Part shown: positions 17,981 to 25,471 of the stretch, in pieces
How positions within the stretch are numbered: the stretch's first letter is position 1
Layout: every line of letters begins with the position of its first letter
Assembly: GCF_016714275.1 (NCBI RefSeq)
Contig: NZ_JADJNP010000002.1
Location: 434,001-498,000 of the forward strand
Length of the DNA stretch: 64,000 nucleotides
DNA from: Tessaracoccus sp.
Lineage (GTDB): Bacteria; Actinomycetota; Actinomycetes; Propionibacteriales; Propionibacteriaceae
Reading direction: 5' to 3'
Made by a program: the position numbers and the translations under genes
Notes under the pieces: generated by a model
What the model was told of the DNA's origin: nothing
The model's database searches: none
What the model saw: the letters and a program-made list of their open reading frames with translations, nothing else

Positions 17981-17991
17981 TCGCGCGCCTT

Positions 17992-18357
17992 TCAGGCGGC
18001 CGCGGGCTGGTTGTCCTTGGCGATGGCGACCAGGGCGTTAAACGCGGCGACGTCGGTGACGGCCAGATCGGCCAGGATCTTGCGATCCACCTCGACGCCC
18101 GCGTTCTTCAGACCGTTGATGAAACGGTTGTAGGTCATGCCCTCAGCGCGGGCAGCGGCGTTGATCCGCTGGATCCACAGGCCGCGGAAGTCGCCCTTCT
18201 TGGCGCGACGGTCACGGTAGCTGTAGGTGGCGGAGTGGAGCATCTGCTCCTTCGCCTTGCGGTACAGACGCGACCGCTGGCCACGGTAGCCGGAGGCCAG
18301 CTCGAGAACTTCGCGGCGCTTCTTCTTCGCATTCACAGAACGCTTCACGCGTGCCAT
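17992..18357 (-). CDS. rplT: 50S ribosomal protein L20
   Basis: Starts MARVKRSVNAKKKRREVLEL and contains RAKKGDFRGLWIQRINAA and TYNRFINGLKNAGVEVDRK, the hallmarks of L20. 121 residues. AAGGAGTACCCC precedes the ATG. Third gene of the infC-rpmI-rplT operon. In other bacteria L20 can regulate this operon. Confidence 0.98.
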   Translation of the reverse strand: MARVKRSVNAKKKRREVLELASGYRGQRSRLYRKAKEQMLHSATYSYRDRRAKKGDFRGLWIQRINAAARAEGMTYNRFINGLKNAGVEVDRKILADLAVTDVAAFNALVAIAKDNQPAAA

Positions 18358-18423
18358 GGGGTACTCCTTGGGTTAGTCGGCGCGGGCCGACGGGGTGGTT
18401 CGGGGACGATCGGGGGTGTGGGC

Positions 18424-18630
18424 TCAGCGGCCCTTGTGCTTGCCAAGGAGCTTGCGCACCTTCTTGGCGTCGGCAGAGGCAACCGCGACGGGCGCCTGCA
18501 GGGCGCGGATGCGCCGCGAGGTCTTGTGCTCGTTGAGGTGGCCGAGGTTGGCCTGACGACGCAGGAGCTTGCCGGTCCCGGTGGTCTTGAACCGCTTCTT
18601 CGCGCCGGAGTGCGACTTCATCTTCGGCAT
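18424..18630 (-). CDS. rpmI: 50S ribosomal protein L35
   Basis: 68-residue basic protein starting MPKMKSHSGAKKRFKTTGTG, with HKTSRRIRAL, typical of L35. Middle gene of infC-rpmI-rplT. Confidence 0.98.
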   Translation of the reverse strand: MPKMKSHSGAKKRFKTTGTGKLLRRQANLGHLNEHKTSRRIRALQAPVAVASADAKKVRKLLGKHKGR

Positions 18631-18666
18631 TGTTTGGCTCGCTTTCTTAGTTGTGATTCGGCCTCG

Positions 18667-19359
18667 TCAGAGGTCGATGTCAGGGTCCATGTTGTCTGCG
18701 GGGCCGCGGCGCCTCTTGGGCGCCTGATCGGCGTGGCCGGACGCGGCACGAATCTGGGCCTCGGCGGCCCGCTCCTGCTCGGCGTGCGACTGGCGCTCGG
18801 CCATGCGGCGGTCACGATCGGCTGCCTGGTCGACGCGCGCCTCTGTCTTCTTCTTGGTGGGGCCGAGCACCATCAGCATGTTGCGGCCGTCCTGCTTCGG
18901 CGCCGCCTCGACGTAGCCGAACTCTGCGACGTCGGTGGCGAGGCGCTGCAGCAGCGCCATGCCGAGCTCCGGGCGCGACTGCTCGCGGCCGCGGAACATG
19001 ATGGTGATCTTCACCTTGTCGCCGGCCTTGAGGAAGCGGACGACGTGGCCCTTCTTCGTGTCGTAGTCGTGCTGGTCGATCTTGAGGCGCAGCTTCATCT
19101 CCTTGGTGGAGATGTTGGACTGGTTGCGGCGGGCGTCGCGCACCTTCTGCGCCGCCTCGTACTTGAACTTGCCGTAGTCCATCAGCTTGGCGACCGGAGG
19201 CCTGGCCATCGGGGCGACTTCGACAAGATCCAGATCGTTCTCCGCGGCGAGGCGCAGGGCGTCCTCGACGCGCACGATGCCGACCTGCTCGCCGTTGGGG
19301 CCGACGAGCCGGACTTCGGGTACTCGGATGCGATCATTGATCCGCGGTTCGGTGCTGAT
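18667..19359 (-). CDS. infC: Translation initiation factor IF-3, ATC start codon
   Basis: Homology to IF-3 begins at ISTEPRINDRIRVPEVRL, directly after GGAGGACCC. The first codon is ATC (19359-19357). No ATG, GTG or TTG occurs in this frame between the upstream in-frame TAG and the conserved N-terminus. The next in-frame start, GTG at 19275, would delete 28 conserved residues. IF-3 genes in other bacteria use the rare AUU/AUC starts for autoregulation. The signature KLMDYGKFKYEAAQ and the C-terminal domain are present. The C-terminal extension (about 30 charged residues) is longer than in E. coli. 230 residues. Confidence 0.95.
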   Translation of the reverse strand: MSTEPRINDRIRVPEVRLVGPNGEQVGIVRVEDALRLAAENDLDLVEVAPMARPPVAKLMDYGKFKYEAAQKVRDARRNQSNISTKEMKLRLKIDQHDYDTKKGHVVRFLKAGDKVKITIMFRGREQSRPELGMALLQRLATDVAEFGYVEAAPKQDGRNMLMVLGPTKKKTEARVDQAADRDRRMAERQSHAEQERAAEAQIRAASGHADQAPKRRRGPADNMDPDIDL

Positions 19360-19395
19360 GGGTCCTCCACAAGGGTTTCGTTGGTGGCCACGACG

Positions 19396-19421
19396 AAAAG
19401 GCCCCCGCGCATGCGGAGGCC
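19396..19421 (-). terminator. infC leader hairpin, attenuator-like
   Basis: In the minus-strand transcript a 9-bp stem (19421-19413 with 19408-19400, one G-U pair, 4-nt loop) is followed by UUUU (19399-19396), 36 nt before the ATC start. It lies inside the predicted infC leader, so it is more likely an attenuator than an end-of-gene terminator. Confidence 0.55.
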
Positions 19422-19543
19422 TCTAACACCGTTCAGCGCGCAGGGCAGACCCCGCGTCTGGTCAGTGACCCGGCCGCTCTGGCAGCACGGGTGGGAGAGA
19501 CTCCACTTGCTCGGACGGTCAGACCGCCGATTGACAGTCGCCT

Positions 19544-19572
19544 ATGCTACTTGCCAGACGCGGGATCGCCAA
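19544..19572 (-). promoter_or_regulatory. infC operon promoter
   Basis: Minus strand: -35 TTGGCG (19572-19567), 17-bp spacer, -10 TAGCAT (19549-19544). This gives a leader of about 180 nt before the infC ATC codon, holding the hairpin at 19396-19421. Confidence 0.55.
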
Positions 19573-19650
19573 ACCACCGAGACGTCCGCTTGCCGAGCCG
19601 GCCCTTAGCGCGGCTGCCACCGTCGGTTCGACGTCGGATCTCCAGCTACC

Positions 19651-19688
19651 GCGGCGGCATGCGTCGGTATAGCGACGCATTCCGCCGC
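19651..19688. repeat. Large imperfect palindrome between two minus-strand genes
   Basis: 15 of 16 positions pair (19651-19666 with 19673-19688; one C/T mismatch), loop GTATAG. No T-run follows in either direction. It sits between the end of the gene at 19782 and the infC promoter, so it may act as a terminator or a protein-binding site. The rest of 19573-19762 shows no gene. Confidence 0.5.
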
Positions 19689-19762
19689 ACAACGCCCGCC
19701 GACGATCGGCTAGGGTCGTACGACGTCAAACCGTGGGCGTGGGCGAGGGCAAGCAGGGTGCG

Positions 19763-19781
19763 CCGGCTCAACCAGCGGGGC
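19763..19781. repeat. Dispersed intergenic repeat, copy 5 (short)
   Basis: CCGGCTCAACCAGCGGGGC, matching the CTCAACCAGCGG end of copy 1. It directly abuts the stop codon (19782-19784) of the small gene above it. Confidence 0.5.
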
Positions 19782-20111
19782 TCAGCCCTCGCGCTCTGCC
19801 TTCAACTGCTCGGCCTGCTCGTGGGCGACCTCCGCGAGGCGGGCGGACACCAGCGACAGTGCCTCCTCGAAGGCCTCTGCGCGGAGTCGGGCCTTGCCGC
19901 CCTTCGGGTACGCCGCGCCGCGGCCGCCCTTCTCAGCGACGTTGCGCGCAGCCTTGCGCCGGTAGTTGGTCGTGTGCTTGTTACGCGCGCGCCGGACCCT
20001 GCGATGCAGCGCGATCAGACCGTCCTCGTCGAGCTGGTTCATCCGCTCCGGCTCGATCTCGCGCATCAGGTCCTTCTCGGAGTCCTTCAGCACCCACAGG
20101 TAGTCCTGCAT
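19782..20111 (-). CDS. Small conserved-looking charged protein, unknown function
   Basis: 109 residues, helical and strongly charged, starting MQDYLWVLKDSEKDLMREIE and containing RRVRRARNKHTTNYRRKAAR and KGGRGAAYPKGGKARLRAEA. The basic middle suggests nucleic-acid contact (inference only). No transmembrane segment. I recognise it only as an actinobacterial hypothetical type. Confidence 0.75.
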   Translation of the reverse strand: MQDYLWVLKDSEKDLMREIEPERMNQLDEDGLIALHRRVRRARNKHTTNYRRKAARNVAEKGGRGAAYPKGGKARLRAEAFEEALSLVSARLAEVAHEQAEQLKAEREG

Positions 20112-20149
20112 GTCCGCCTCTTCCTTGATGGTCGGTGGTTGCGCTCAGC

Positions 20150-20656
20150 CTAGTGGTCCGCGGGTTGCTCGGGCTTGATCCACGCGAACTCGCCGGCGTC
20201 CAACTCGACGAGGGCGTGGCCGTCCGCCAGCCGGGTAAGCGGATCGCCGTCGATCACGAACGGAACAGGACCCGCAGGGTCGATCAGCAACCGCGAGGCG
20301 CCCGCCGCCTCGACGGTGGCGGCCAGCTCGTCCAGAAGGCACGCAACCGGGCGCGCGTCGGGCTGCCAGGCACGCAGCGAGTCGATCCCCGTGAACGCCA
20401 ACAGGTAGCTCCCCGACTCATCTGTCAGCGTCACCGCCGCCATCTCCGCGTGACGGTCCGGGTCGGGCGCGGTGCCGCCGTCGTCGCCGCTCGCCACGAT
20501 CGGCAGTAGGAGCCTCGACGTGCATAGCGCCACGATGGCGCGGACGTACCCCTGTTGATCGACGGCGTTCGCGAGAGCCGTCCTCGTCACCGGGTCGGGT
20601 TCGCCGTGGTCGCCCGCGAACCGCGAACTGGGCTGAGCGAGCGTCCGAAGATCCAT
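20150..20656 (-). CDS. SseB family protein
   Basis: 168 residues matching the SseB N-terminal fold: LLLPIVASGDDGG, MAAVTLTDESGSYLLAFTG, then AWQPDARPVACLLDELAATV and LLIDPAGPVPFVID. SseB-like proteins are poorly characterised soluble proteins, in actinobacteria often near translation genes. The ATG at 20656 is the first start that fits the family. Divergent from the small membrane protein gene. Confidence 0.8.
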   Translation of the reverse strand: MDLRTLAQPSSRFAGDHGEPDPVTRTALANAVDQQGYVRAIVALCTSRLLLPIVASGDDGGTAPDPDRHAEMAAVTLTDESGSYLLAFTGIDSLRAWQPDARPVACLLDELAATVEAAGASRLLIDPAGPVPFVIDGDPLTRLADGHALVELDAGEFAWIKPEQPADH

Positions 20657-20690
20657 GGGGTGAGGGTATCCGGTGTGGAAGACTGGGCGC

Positions 20691-21197
20691 ATGTCTGTCG
20701 TCATGCTCGTCTCCATCGGCCTCGCCGTGCTGTTCGCCGCCGCGACGGTGGGGTTCACCTCTCGATCGCGGTCGGCGCGGACCGCGGTGATCGGGATCGG
20801 CTGGACGGCTCTGCCGATCGGGCTGTGGCTCACGGGCGTGACGGACCTCACCATCAACGGCATCGCGTCGCTCGTCGCCTGGTTCCAGCGCACGCCGTTC
20901 ACGACGGCGACGGCGTGGGGCCTCGGCCTGCTGATCGGCGGCATCGTGTTCGTCGTCGTCGGCGCCATGCTGCCCAAGAAGGATCCGGCCGAGCGCCCGC
21001 GGAAGCAGGTGAAGCCCGCAGATGCCGGCCGCAGCGCCGTGCCTCCGGTCAAGACCGGGCAGCGACCCCAGGTGCAAGGCGGCCAGCCCGCGAAGCCTGC
21101 GCCCGCCGCCAAGCCCGCGCCAAAGCAGGCTCAGAAGGGCCTGGACCCCGAGGACGCCGAGATCGAGGAGTTGCTCCGCAAGCGCGGAATCATGTGA
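20691..21197 (+). CDS. Small membrane protein with Lys/Pro/Ala-rich tail
   Basis: 168 residues with three hydrophobic segments (about 2-22, 33-50 and 79-100), then a basic tail rich in K, P, A and Q ending DPEDAEIEELLRKRGIM. ATG 20691 was chosen; a GTG six codons upstream is possible. No Shine-Dalgarno. The tail resembles those of actinobacterial membrane proteins of unknown role. It overlaps the PH-like gene by 8 bp tail to tail. Confidence 0.75.
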   Translation: MSVVMLVSIGLAVLFAAATVGFTSRSRSARTAVIGIGWTALPIGLWLTGVTDLTINGIASLVAWFQRTPFTTATAWGLGLLIGGIVFVVVGAMLPKKDPAERPRKQVKPADAGRSAVPPVKTGQRPQVQGGQPAKPAPAAKPAPKQAQKGLDPEDAEIEELLRKRGIM

Positions 21198-21744
21198 CGT
21201 CCTGGCTCGTGGCGCCGTGGGCCACCAGCCAGCGGCGCAGCTCGATCACCTTGCGCTGGCCGGCCTCGCCCTCGAGGAACTGGATGGCGAGCACCGGCTG
21301 ACGCTTCAGGCCGCCGTCGCGCTTGATCAGCAGCGACGACCACGCGTCACCCGATCGCAGCCGCAGTCCCGCGATTTCGTGGACCGAATAGCGCCGCACC
21401 AGCGGGCCGTTGCGCACGACGACCTCGTCGCCAGACGCCCACAGGCGCGAGTACCCGACCGACAGCATGACCGCGATCATGAAGAAGATGAAGAACAGCA
21501 GCGTCCCGGCCTGTGGCCAGGTGATCTCGCTGCGGATCTCCGGCCCCAGTTGGTACCAGCCGAACATCGCGAAGGACAGCAGCACCATCGACAGCACGAC
21601 GGCCGTCATCAACGCAGGCGGGCTCGCGTAGGACAGGCGGTCCGGGATGGGGTGGGGATCCGGGTCCGGCGCCCCTTGAGCACCCGCATCGTCGGGACGG
21701 GGATCCTCGCCCGGCAGCGGGCCGCCGCCCTGCTCGTCGCTCAC
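21190..21744 (-). CDS. PH-domain-like membrane protein (Bacterial PH / YdbT-like)
   Basis: 184 residues. Acidic, Pro-rich N-terminus, two hydrophobic segments (MTAVVLSMVLLSFAMFGWY and LLFFIFFMIAVMLSVGY), then a soluble domain with VVVRNGPLVRRYSVHEIAGL and SGDAWSSLLIKRDGG, as in actinobacterial PH-domain proteins. The GTG start overlaps the hisG stop (GTGA). Molecular role unknown. Confidence 0.75.
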   Translation of the reverse strand: MSDEQGGGPLPGEDPRPDDAGAQGAPDPDPHPIPDRLSYASPPALMTAVVLSMVLLSFAMFGWYQLGPEIRSEITWPQAGTLLFFIFFMIAVMLSVGYSRLWASGDEVVVRNGPLVRRYSVHEIAGLRLRSGDAWSSLLIKRDGGLKRQPVLAIQFLEGEAGQRKVIELRRWLVAHGATSQDVT

Positions 21745-22610
21745 AGCCGGCAGGCGGCCAGCTCGGTCAGCAGAATGCCGCGAGCCCCCGCGTCGTAGAG
21801 ACGATCCATGAGCAGGTGCGCACCCTTGCGCGGGACGAGCACGCGCACGGCGCACCAGCCCTCCTTGTGGAGCTTCGACACCGTCGGGCCCTCGACCCCG
21901 GGCGCGAGGTCCGTCGTCGCAGCCAGGTCGGCCTCGGCCACGTTGTAGTCCATCATCAGGAAGTTCTGGGCCACGAGAACCGAGTTCAGGCGCGTCTCCA
22001 GCGCCTCGGCGCCTTCCGGCAGGTCCGTGCCCGTGCGCTGGATGAGCACCGCCTCGGAGGTGCAGATGGCGCCGTCGAGCATCTCGAGACCCGCGCGACG
22101 CAGCGTCGTTCCGGTGTCGACGACGTCGGCCACGACGTCGGCGACGCCCAGCCTGATGGCCGACTCGACGGCCCCGTCGAGCTTGACGAGGTCCGCCTCA
22201 ATGCCCTGCTCCGCGAGATACGTCCCCAGGAGGCCCGGGTAGGACGTGGCGATGCGCTTGCCCTGCAGGTCCGCGACCGTCATCCGCGAGCCGCCGACGG
22301 CCGCGAACCGGAAGCGCGAACCGGCGAACCCGAGCTGCATGATCTCGGTGGCCTGGGCGCCCGAGTCGAGCAGCATGTCGCGACCGGTGATCCCGAGGTC
22401 GAGGTCGCCGCGGCCGATGTAGACGGCGATGTCGCGAGGGCGCAGGTAGTAGAACTCGACGCCGTGATCCGCGTCGATCAGCGTCAGGTCCTTCGGGTCG
22501 GTGCGCTGGCGGTAGCCGGCGGCGCGCAGCATGGCGGCGCCGGGCTCGGCCAGGGCGCCCTTGTTGGGGACGGCGATGCGGAGCATTCGGTCACTGGTCA
22601 CAGTGTTCAC
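21741..22610 (-). CDS. hisG: ATP phosphoribosyltransferase (long form)
   Basis: First step of histidine synthesis. LRIAVPNKGALAEPGAAML at the N-terminus, GRGDLDLGITGRDML, and the PRPP-binding loop VVADVVDTGTTLRRAGLEML. 289 residues including the C-terminal regulatory (histidine-binding) domain, so this is the long, HisZ-independent form. GTG 22610 starts the frame; GTG 22601 (behind AAGGGTG) or ATG 22586 could be the true start. Downstream of hisE, the usual hisE-hisG pair. Confidence 0.95.
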   Translation of the reverse strand: MNTVTSDRMLRIAVPNKGALAEPGAAMLRAAGYRQRTDPKDLTLIDADHGVEFYYLRPRDIAVYIGRGDLDLGITGRDMLLDSGAQATEIMQLGFAGSRFRFAAVGGSRMTVADLQGKRIATSYPGLLGTYLAEQGIEADLVKLDGAVESAIRLGVADVVADVVDTGTTLRRAGLEMLDGAICTSEAVLIQRTGTDLPEGAEALETRLNSVLVAQNFLMMDYNVAEADLAATTDLAPGVEGPTVSKLHKEGWCAVRVLVPRKGAHLLMDRLYDAGARGILLTELAACRL

Positions 22611-22631
22611 CCTTGTCAGAGGTAAGAGGTA

Positions 22632-22895
22632 TCAGAGGTAGCGGTAGATGTCGTCGAGGTCGAGGTCGAGGGCCAGCATCATCACCTGGAGGTGGTAGAG
22701 CAGCTGGCTGATCTCCTCGGCGGCCTGTTCCTTCGATTCGTGCTCGGAGGCCATCCAGACCTCGGCGGCCTCCTCGACGATCTTCTTTCCGATCGCGTGC
22801 ACCCCGGCGTCCAGACGCGCGACGGTGCCCGACCCCTCGGGCCGGGTGCGGGCGGTCTCAGAGAGTTGCTCGAAGAGCTGGTCGAACGTCTTCAC
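22632..22895 (-). CDS. hisE: Phosphoribosyl-ATP diphosphatase
   Basis: 87 residues, MazG-like fold. The motif KKIVEEAAEVWMASEHE carries the metal-binding EEAAE, and EEISQLLYHLQVMML carries the second acidic helix. Second step of histidine synthesis. It precedes hisG by 21 bp on the minus strand. Confidence 0.95.
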   Translation of the reverse strand: MKTFDQLFEQLSETARTRPEGSGTVARLDAGVHAIGKKIVEEAAEVWMASEHESKEQAAEEISQLLYHLQVMMLALDLDLDDIYRYL

Positions 22896-22938
22896 GAGGC
22901 CTCAGCCTATCGAATGCGAGCCCACGCCCGCCTATCGG

Positions 22939-24183
22939 TCAGAGCGCGATCCCCAACAACGCGTCGACGGCCGTGCGCACCAGGACGGGAGCCTCGGCGT
23001 CGTCACCGCCCTCGAGCGAGGCCTCGACCCATTGATCGACGGCGTCCAACGCGGCCGGGGCGTCGAGATCGTCGCGGAGCGCGCGGCGCATCGCGGCCAG
23101 CAGCGGCCCGGCCGGGGCGCCTATCCCCCGCGCCGCGGCCTCGCGCCACCGCGCAAGGCGGGCCTCGGCGACCGGGAGCTGCTCGGGCGTCCAGTCCCAG
23201 TCGGAGCGGTAGTGGTGGTTCATCAGCGCGAGCCGGATGGCCATCGGGTCGCCGCCCGCGTGGCGGAGACGGCTGACGAGTTCCAGGTTGCCCTTCGACT
23301 TGCTCATCTTCTCGCCGTGCAGCCCGACCATGCCCGAGTGCACGAACGCCTCGGCCAGCGGCTCCCCCGCGGCGACGACGCCCTCGGCGGCCGACATCTC
23401 GTGGTGCGGGAAGATCAGGTCACGGCCTCCGCCCTGGACGTCGAAGTTCGCGCCGAGGTAGCGCAACGCGATGGCGGTGCACTCGATGTGCCAACCGGGA
23501 CGGCCCGCGCCGAGAGCCGAGTTCCAGCTGGGCTCGTCGGGCCGGGCGAAGCGCCAGACGAGACAGTCGAGCGGGTGCCGCTTGCCCGGGCGCTCCGGGT
23601 CTCCCCCGTTGGCCGCGCACAAGGGGATCATCGCATCCTCGTCCAAGTGGGAGATGCCGCCGAACCCGGGCGCCGCCACGGTGTTGAAGTACCAGTCCGG
23701 GTGCTCGGGATCCTCCACCTGGTAGACCAGCCCGCTCTCCACAAGGTGCTCGATCAGCTCGACCACGCAGGAGATGGACTCGACCGCGCCGATGTAGTGA
23801 TCCGGCGGGATGACACGCAGGTCGACCATGTCGCTGCGGAACAGCTCAGTCTGGTCCTCGGCCAGCTCCTCCCATTCCTGGCCGGTGGCGGCCGCGCGCT
23901 CCAACAGCGGGTCGTCGACATCCGTCACGTTCTGCGTGTAGTTGACGGCGAGGCCGAGGTCGCGCCAGGCGCGGTTGATCAGGTCGAACGCCACATACGT
24001 GTTCGCGTGGCCGAGGTGAGTGGCGTCGTACGGCGTGATACCGCAGACGTACATGCGGGCGACGTCGTCCTTGGGGCCGACGGGGACGATCCGCCTAGCC
24101 GCGGTGTCGTAGAGGCTGAGCCCCTCGGGGACGTCCTCCGACGGCGGGAGGCTAGGGACGGCGACATCAGCCCAGGCATACAT
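22939..24183 (-). CDS. mshC: L-cysteine:1D-myo-inositol 2-amino-2-deoxy-alpha-D-glucopyranoside ligase
   Basis: Mycothiol biosynthesis: ligates cysteine to GlcN-inositol using ATP. It resembles cysteinyl-tRNA synthetase but is shorter (414 aa). HIGH-like motif CGITPYDATHLGHA (about residue 44) and the KMSKS-like EKMSKSKGN (about 289). ITPYDATHLGHA is the MshC form. The start is ATG 24183 (MYAWADVAVPSLPP). Its presence indicates a mycothiol-producing actinobacterium. It is followed upstream in the transcript by the SCO1664/DUF3090/phosphomutase trio. Confidence 0.95.
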   Translation of the reverse strand: MYAWADVAVPSLPPSEDVPEGLSLYDTAARRIVPVGPKDDVARMYVCGITPYDATHLGHANTYVAFDLINRAWRDLGLAVNYTQNVTDVDDPLLERAAATGQEWEELAEDQTELFRSDMVDLRVIPPDHYIGAVESISCVVELIEHLVESGLVYQVEDPEHPDWYFNTVAAPGFGGISHLDEDAMIPLCAANGGDPERPGKRHPLDCLVWRFARPDEPSWNSALGAGRPGWHIECTAIALRYLGANFDVQGGGRDLIFPHHEMSAAEGVVAAGEPLAEAFVHSGMVGLHGEKMSKSKGNLELVSRLRHAGGDPMAIRLALMNHHYRSDWDWTPEQLPVAEARLARWREAAARGIGAPAGPLLAAMRRALRDDLDAPAALDAVDQWVEASLEGGDDAEAPVLVRTAVDALLGIAL

Positions 24184-24200
24184 GTGCGTAAACCTACCGG

Positions 24201-24938
24201 CTACAGCGGCGGCCACGGGATGCTGGGCCAGCGGCCGGACGGGGTCGGGAACGCGTCCGCGGCCAGGATCGCGGCGGCCCGGCCGCGGAAAGCCGCCCAC
24301 TCCTCTTCCGCGAGTCCGGGGGCGATGGGCGCAGTGATTTCCCTAGCCAAAGCGAGAATGGCGCGTTCGTCGTCGGTCAGAGGGTCGCCCGCCCAGCCCC
24401 AGAGGATCGTGCGCAGCTTGTCGTCGACGTGCAGGCTCACTCCGTGGTCGACGCCCCGCACACGTTCGCCGTCGGCGATGAGGTGGGCGCCCTTACGGTC
24501 CGAGTTGTTGAGCAGCGCGTCGAACAGCGCGACGCGGCGGAGGCGGGGATCGTCGCGGTGGGCGAGCACGACGGTGGCGCCGTCCTCCGTGGTTCCCGCG
24601 ACGATCGGCATCCAGGCCTCGGTGAGCTGCTCCGGCGGCATGAGTCCGATCAGGTCGGACGGCTCGCCGTCGATCCACGCCTGTGCGGACCCCTCTCCCA
24701 AGGGCCCCTCGCACCACACCGTCTCCGGCACGATCTCGAGGCCCAGCTCCTCCGAGAGCGCGTACGCGGCGACCTCGCGCCGCCCCAGCGTCTCCGACGG
24801 GAAGTCCCAGAGGGGCGCCTCGCCGGCGACGGGCTTGTAGACCCAGCGCACCCGCGACTCATCCTCGGCGAGGAAGGTGCCGTTCGAGGCCTCCACGAGG
24901 CGGCCCACCAGCCGCAGCTCCCCCTGAGGCCCGGTCAT
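24201..24938 (-). CDS. SCO1664 family protein (distant PI3/4-kinase-like)
   Basis: 245 residues. Diagnostic motifs DALLNNSDRKGAHLI and VDHGVSLHVDDKLRTILWGW resemble the catalytic HxxxN...D pattern of the PI3/4-kinase-like fold and match the SCO1664 family. These proteins co-occur with DUF3090 and an MSMEG_4193-type phosphomutase in actinobacteria; their biochemical role is not established. The ATG overlaps the DUF3090 gene stop (ATGA). Confidence 0.88.
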   Translation of the reverse strand: MTGPQGELRLVGRLVEASNGTFLAEDESRVRWVYKPVAGEAPLWDFPSETLGRREVAAYALSEELGLEIVPETVWCEGPLGEGSAQAWIDGEPSDLIGLMPPEQLTEAWMPIVAGTTEDGATVVLAHRDDPRLRRVALFDALLNNSDRKGAHLIADGERVRGVDHGVSLHVDDKLRTILWGWAGDPLTDDERAILALAREITAPIAPGLAEEEWAAFRGRAAAILAADAFPTPSGRWPSIPWPPL

Positions 24939-25471
24939 GAAAACAGCGGACCCCGGTAGCCGTTGGCGCGCGGGCAGATGTGGGTCGAGCCGTCGAGCGG
25001 CTGGCCGCAGGCAGGGCACGGTGGTCGGCCGGAAGCCACGACGACGGCGGCTCGGCCCGAGAACTCGCGCGCCATGACCGGGGTCAGCCGGATCTGAAGG
25101 AGCGAGTTGTCGGCGTCCTCGGACTCATCGTCGGCATCCACCGAGATCAGTTCGAGCACCAGCCGGCCGGAGTCCTGGTCCCATGCCAGGCCGATGGCCG
25201 ACGCACGAAACGCGACGGTGACCGGCGCGTCCAGCGGGCCGAGGTCGAGGGGATCGCCCGGGGGAGGGACGTCGCGGCCGAGCTCGGCCAGCTGGTCGAG
25301 TACCTCGCCGACCCTCAGCCCCAGCAGCTGCGCCTGCTGCTTCTCGACGGCGACCGCGGCGAGCCTGCTGCCCTGCGCCACCTGGATCAGGAACAGCCGG
25401 TTGCCGGGCGGGCCGACGGTGCCGACAATGCAGCGGTCCGGCCGGTCGAACTCCAGGAACATGGCGCTCAC
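24935..25471 (-). CDS. DUF3090 family protein
   Basis: 178 residues. N-terminal FDRPDRCIVGTVGPPGNRLF, and a C-terminal zinc-ribbon-like CPACGQPLDGSTHICP. GTG 25471 overlaps the upstream stop as GTGA; ATG 25462 is the alternative. Middle member of the conserved trio, function unknown. Confidence 0.88.
   Translation of the reverse strand: MSAMFLEFDRPDRCIVGTVGPPGNRLFLIQVAQGSRLAAVAVEKQQAQLLGLRVGEVLDQLAELGRDVPPPGDPLDLGPLDAPVTVAFRASAIGLAWDQDSGRLVLELISVDADDESEDADNSLLQIRLTPVMAREFSGRAAVVVASGRPPCPACGQPLDGSTHICPRANGYRGPLFS

Noticed and set aside
19531..19556. Plus-strand TTGACA near 19531 as a promoter
   Set aside because: No -10 at the right distance and no plus-strand gene follows; the minus-strand pair TTGGCG/TAGCAT fits infC better.
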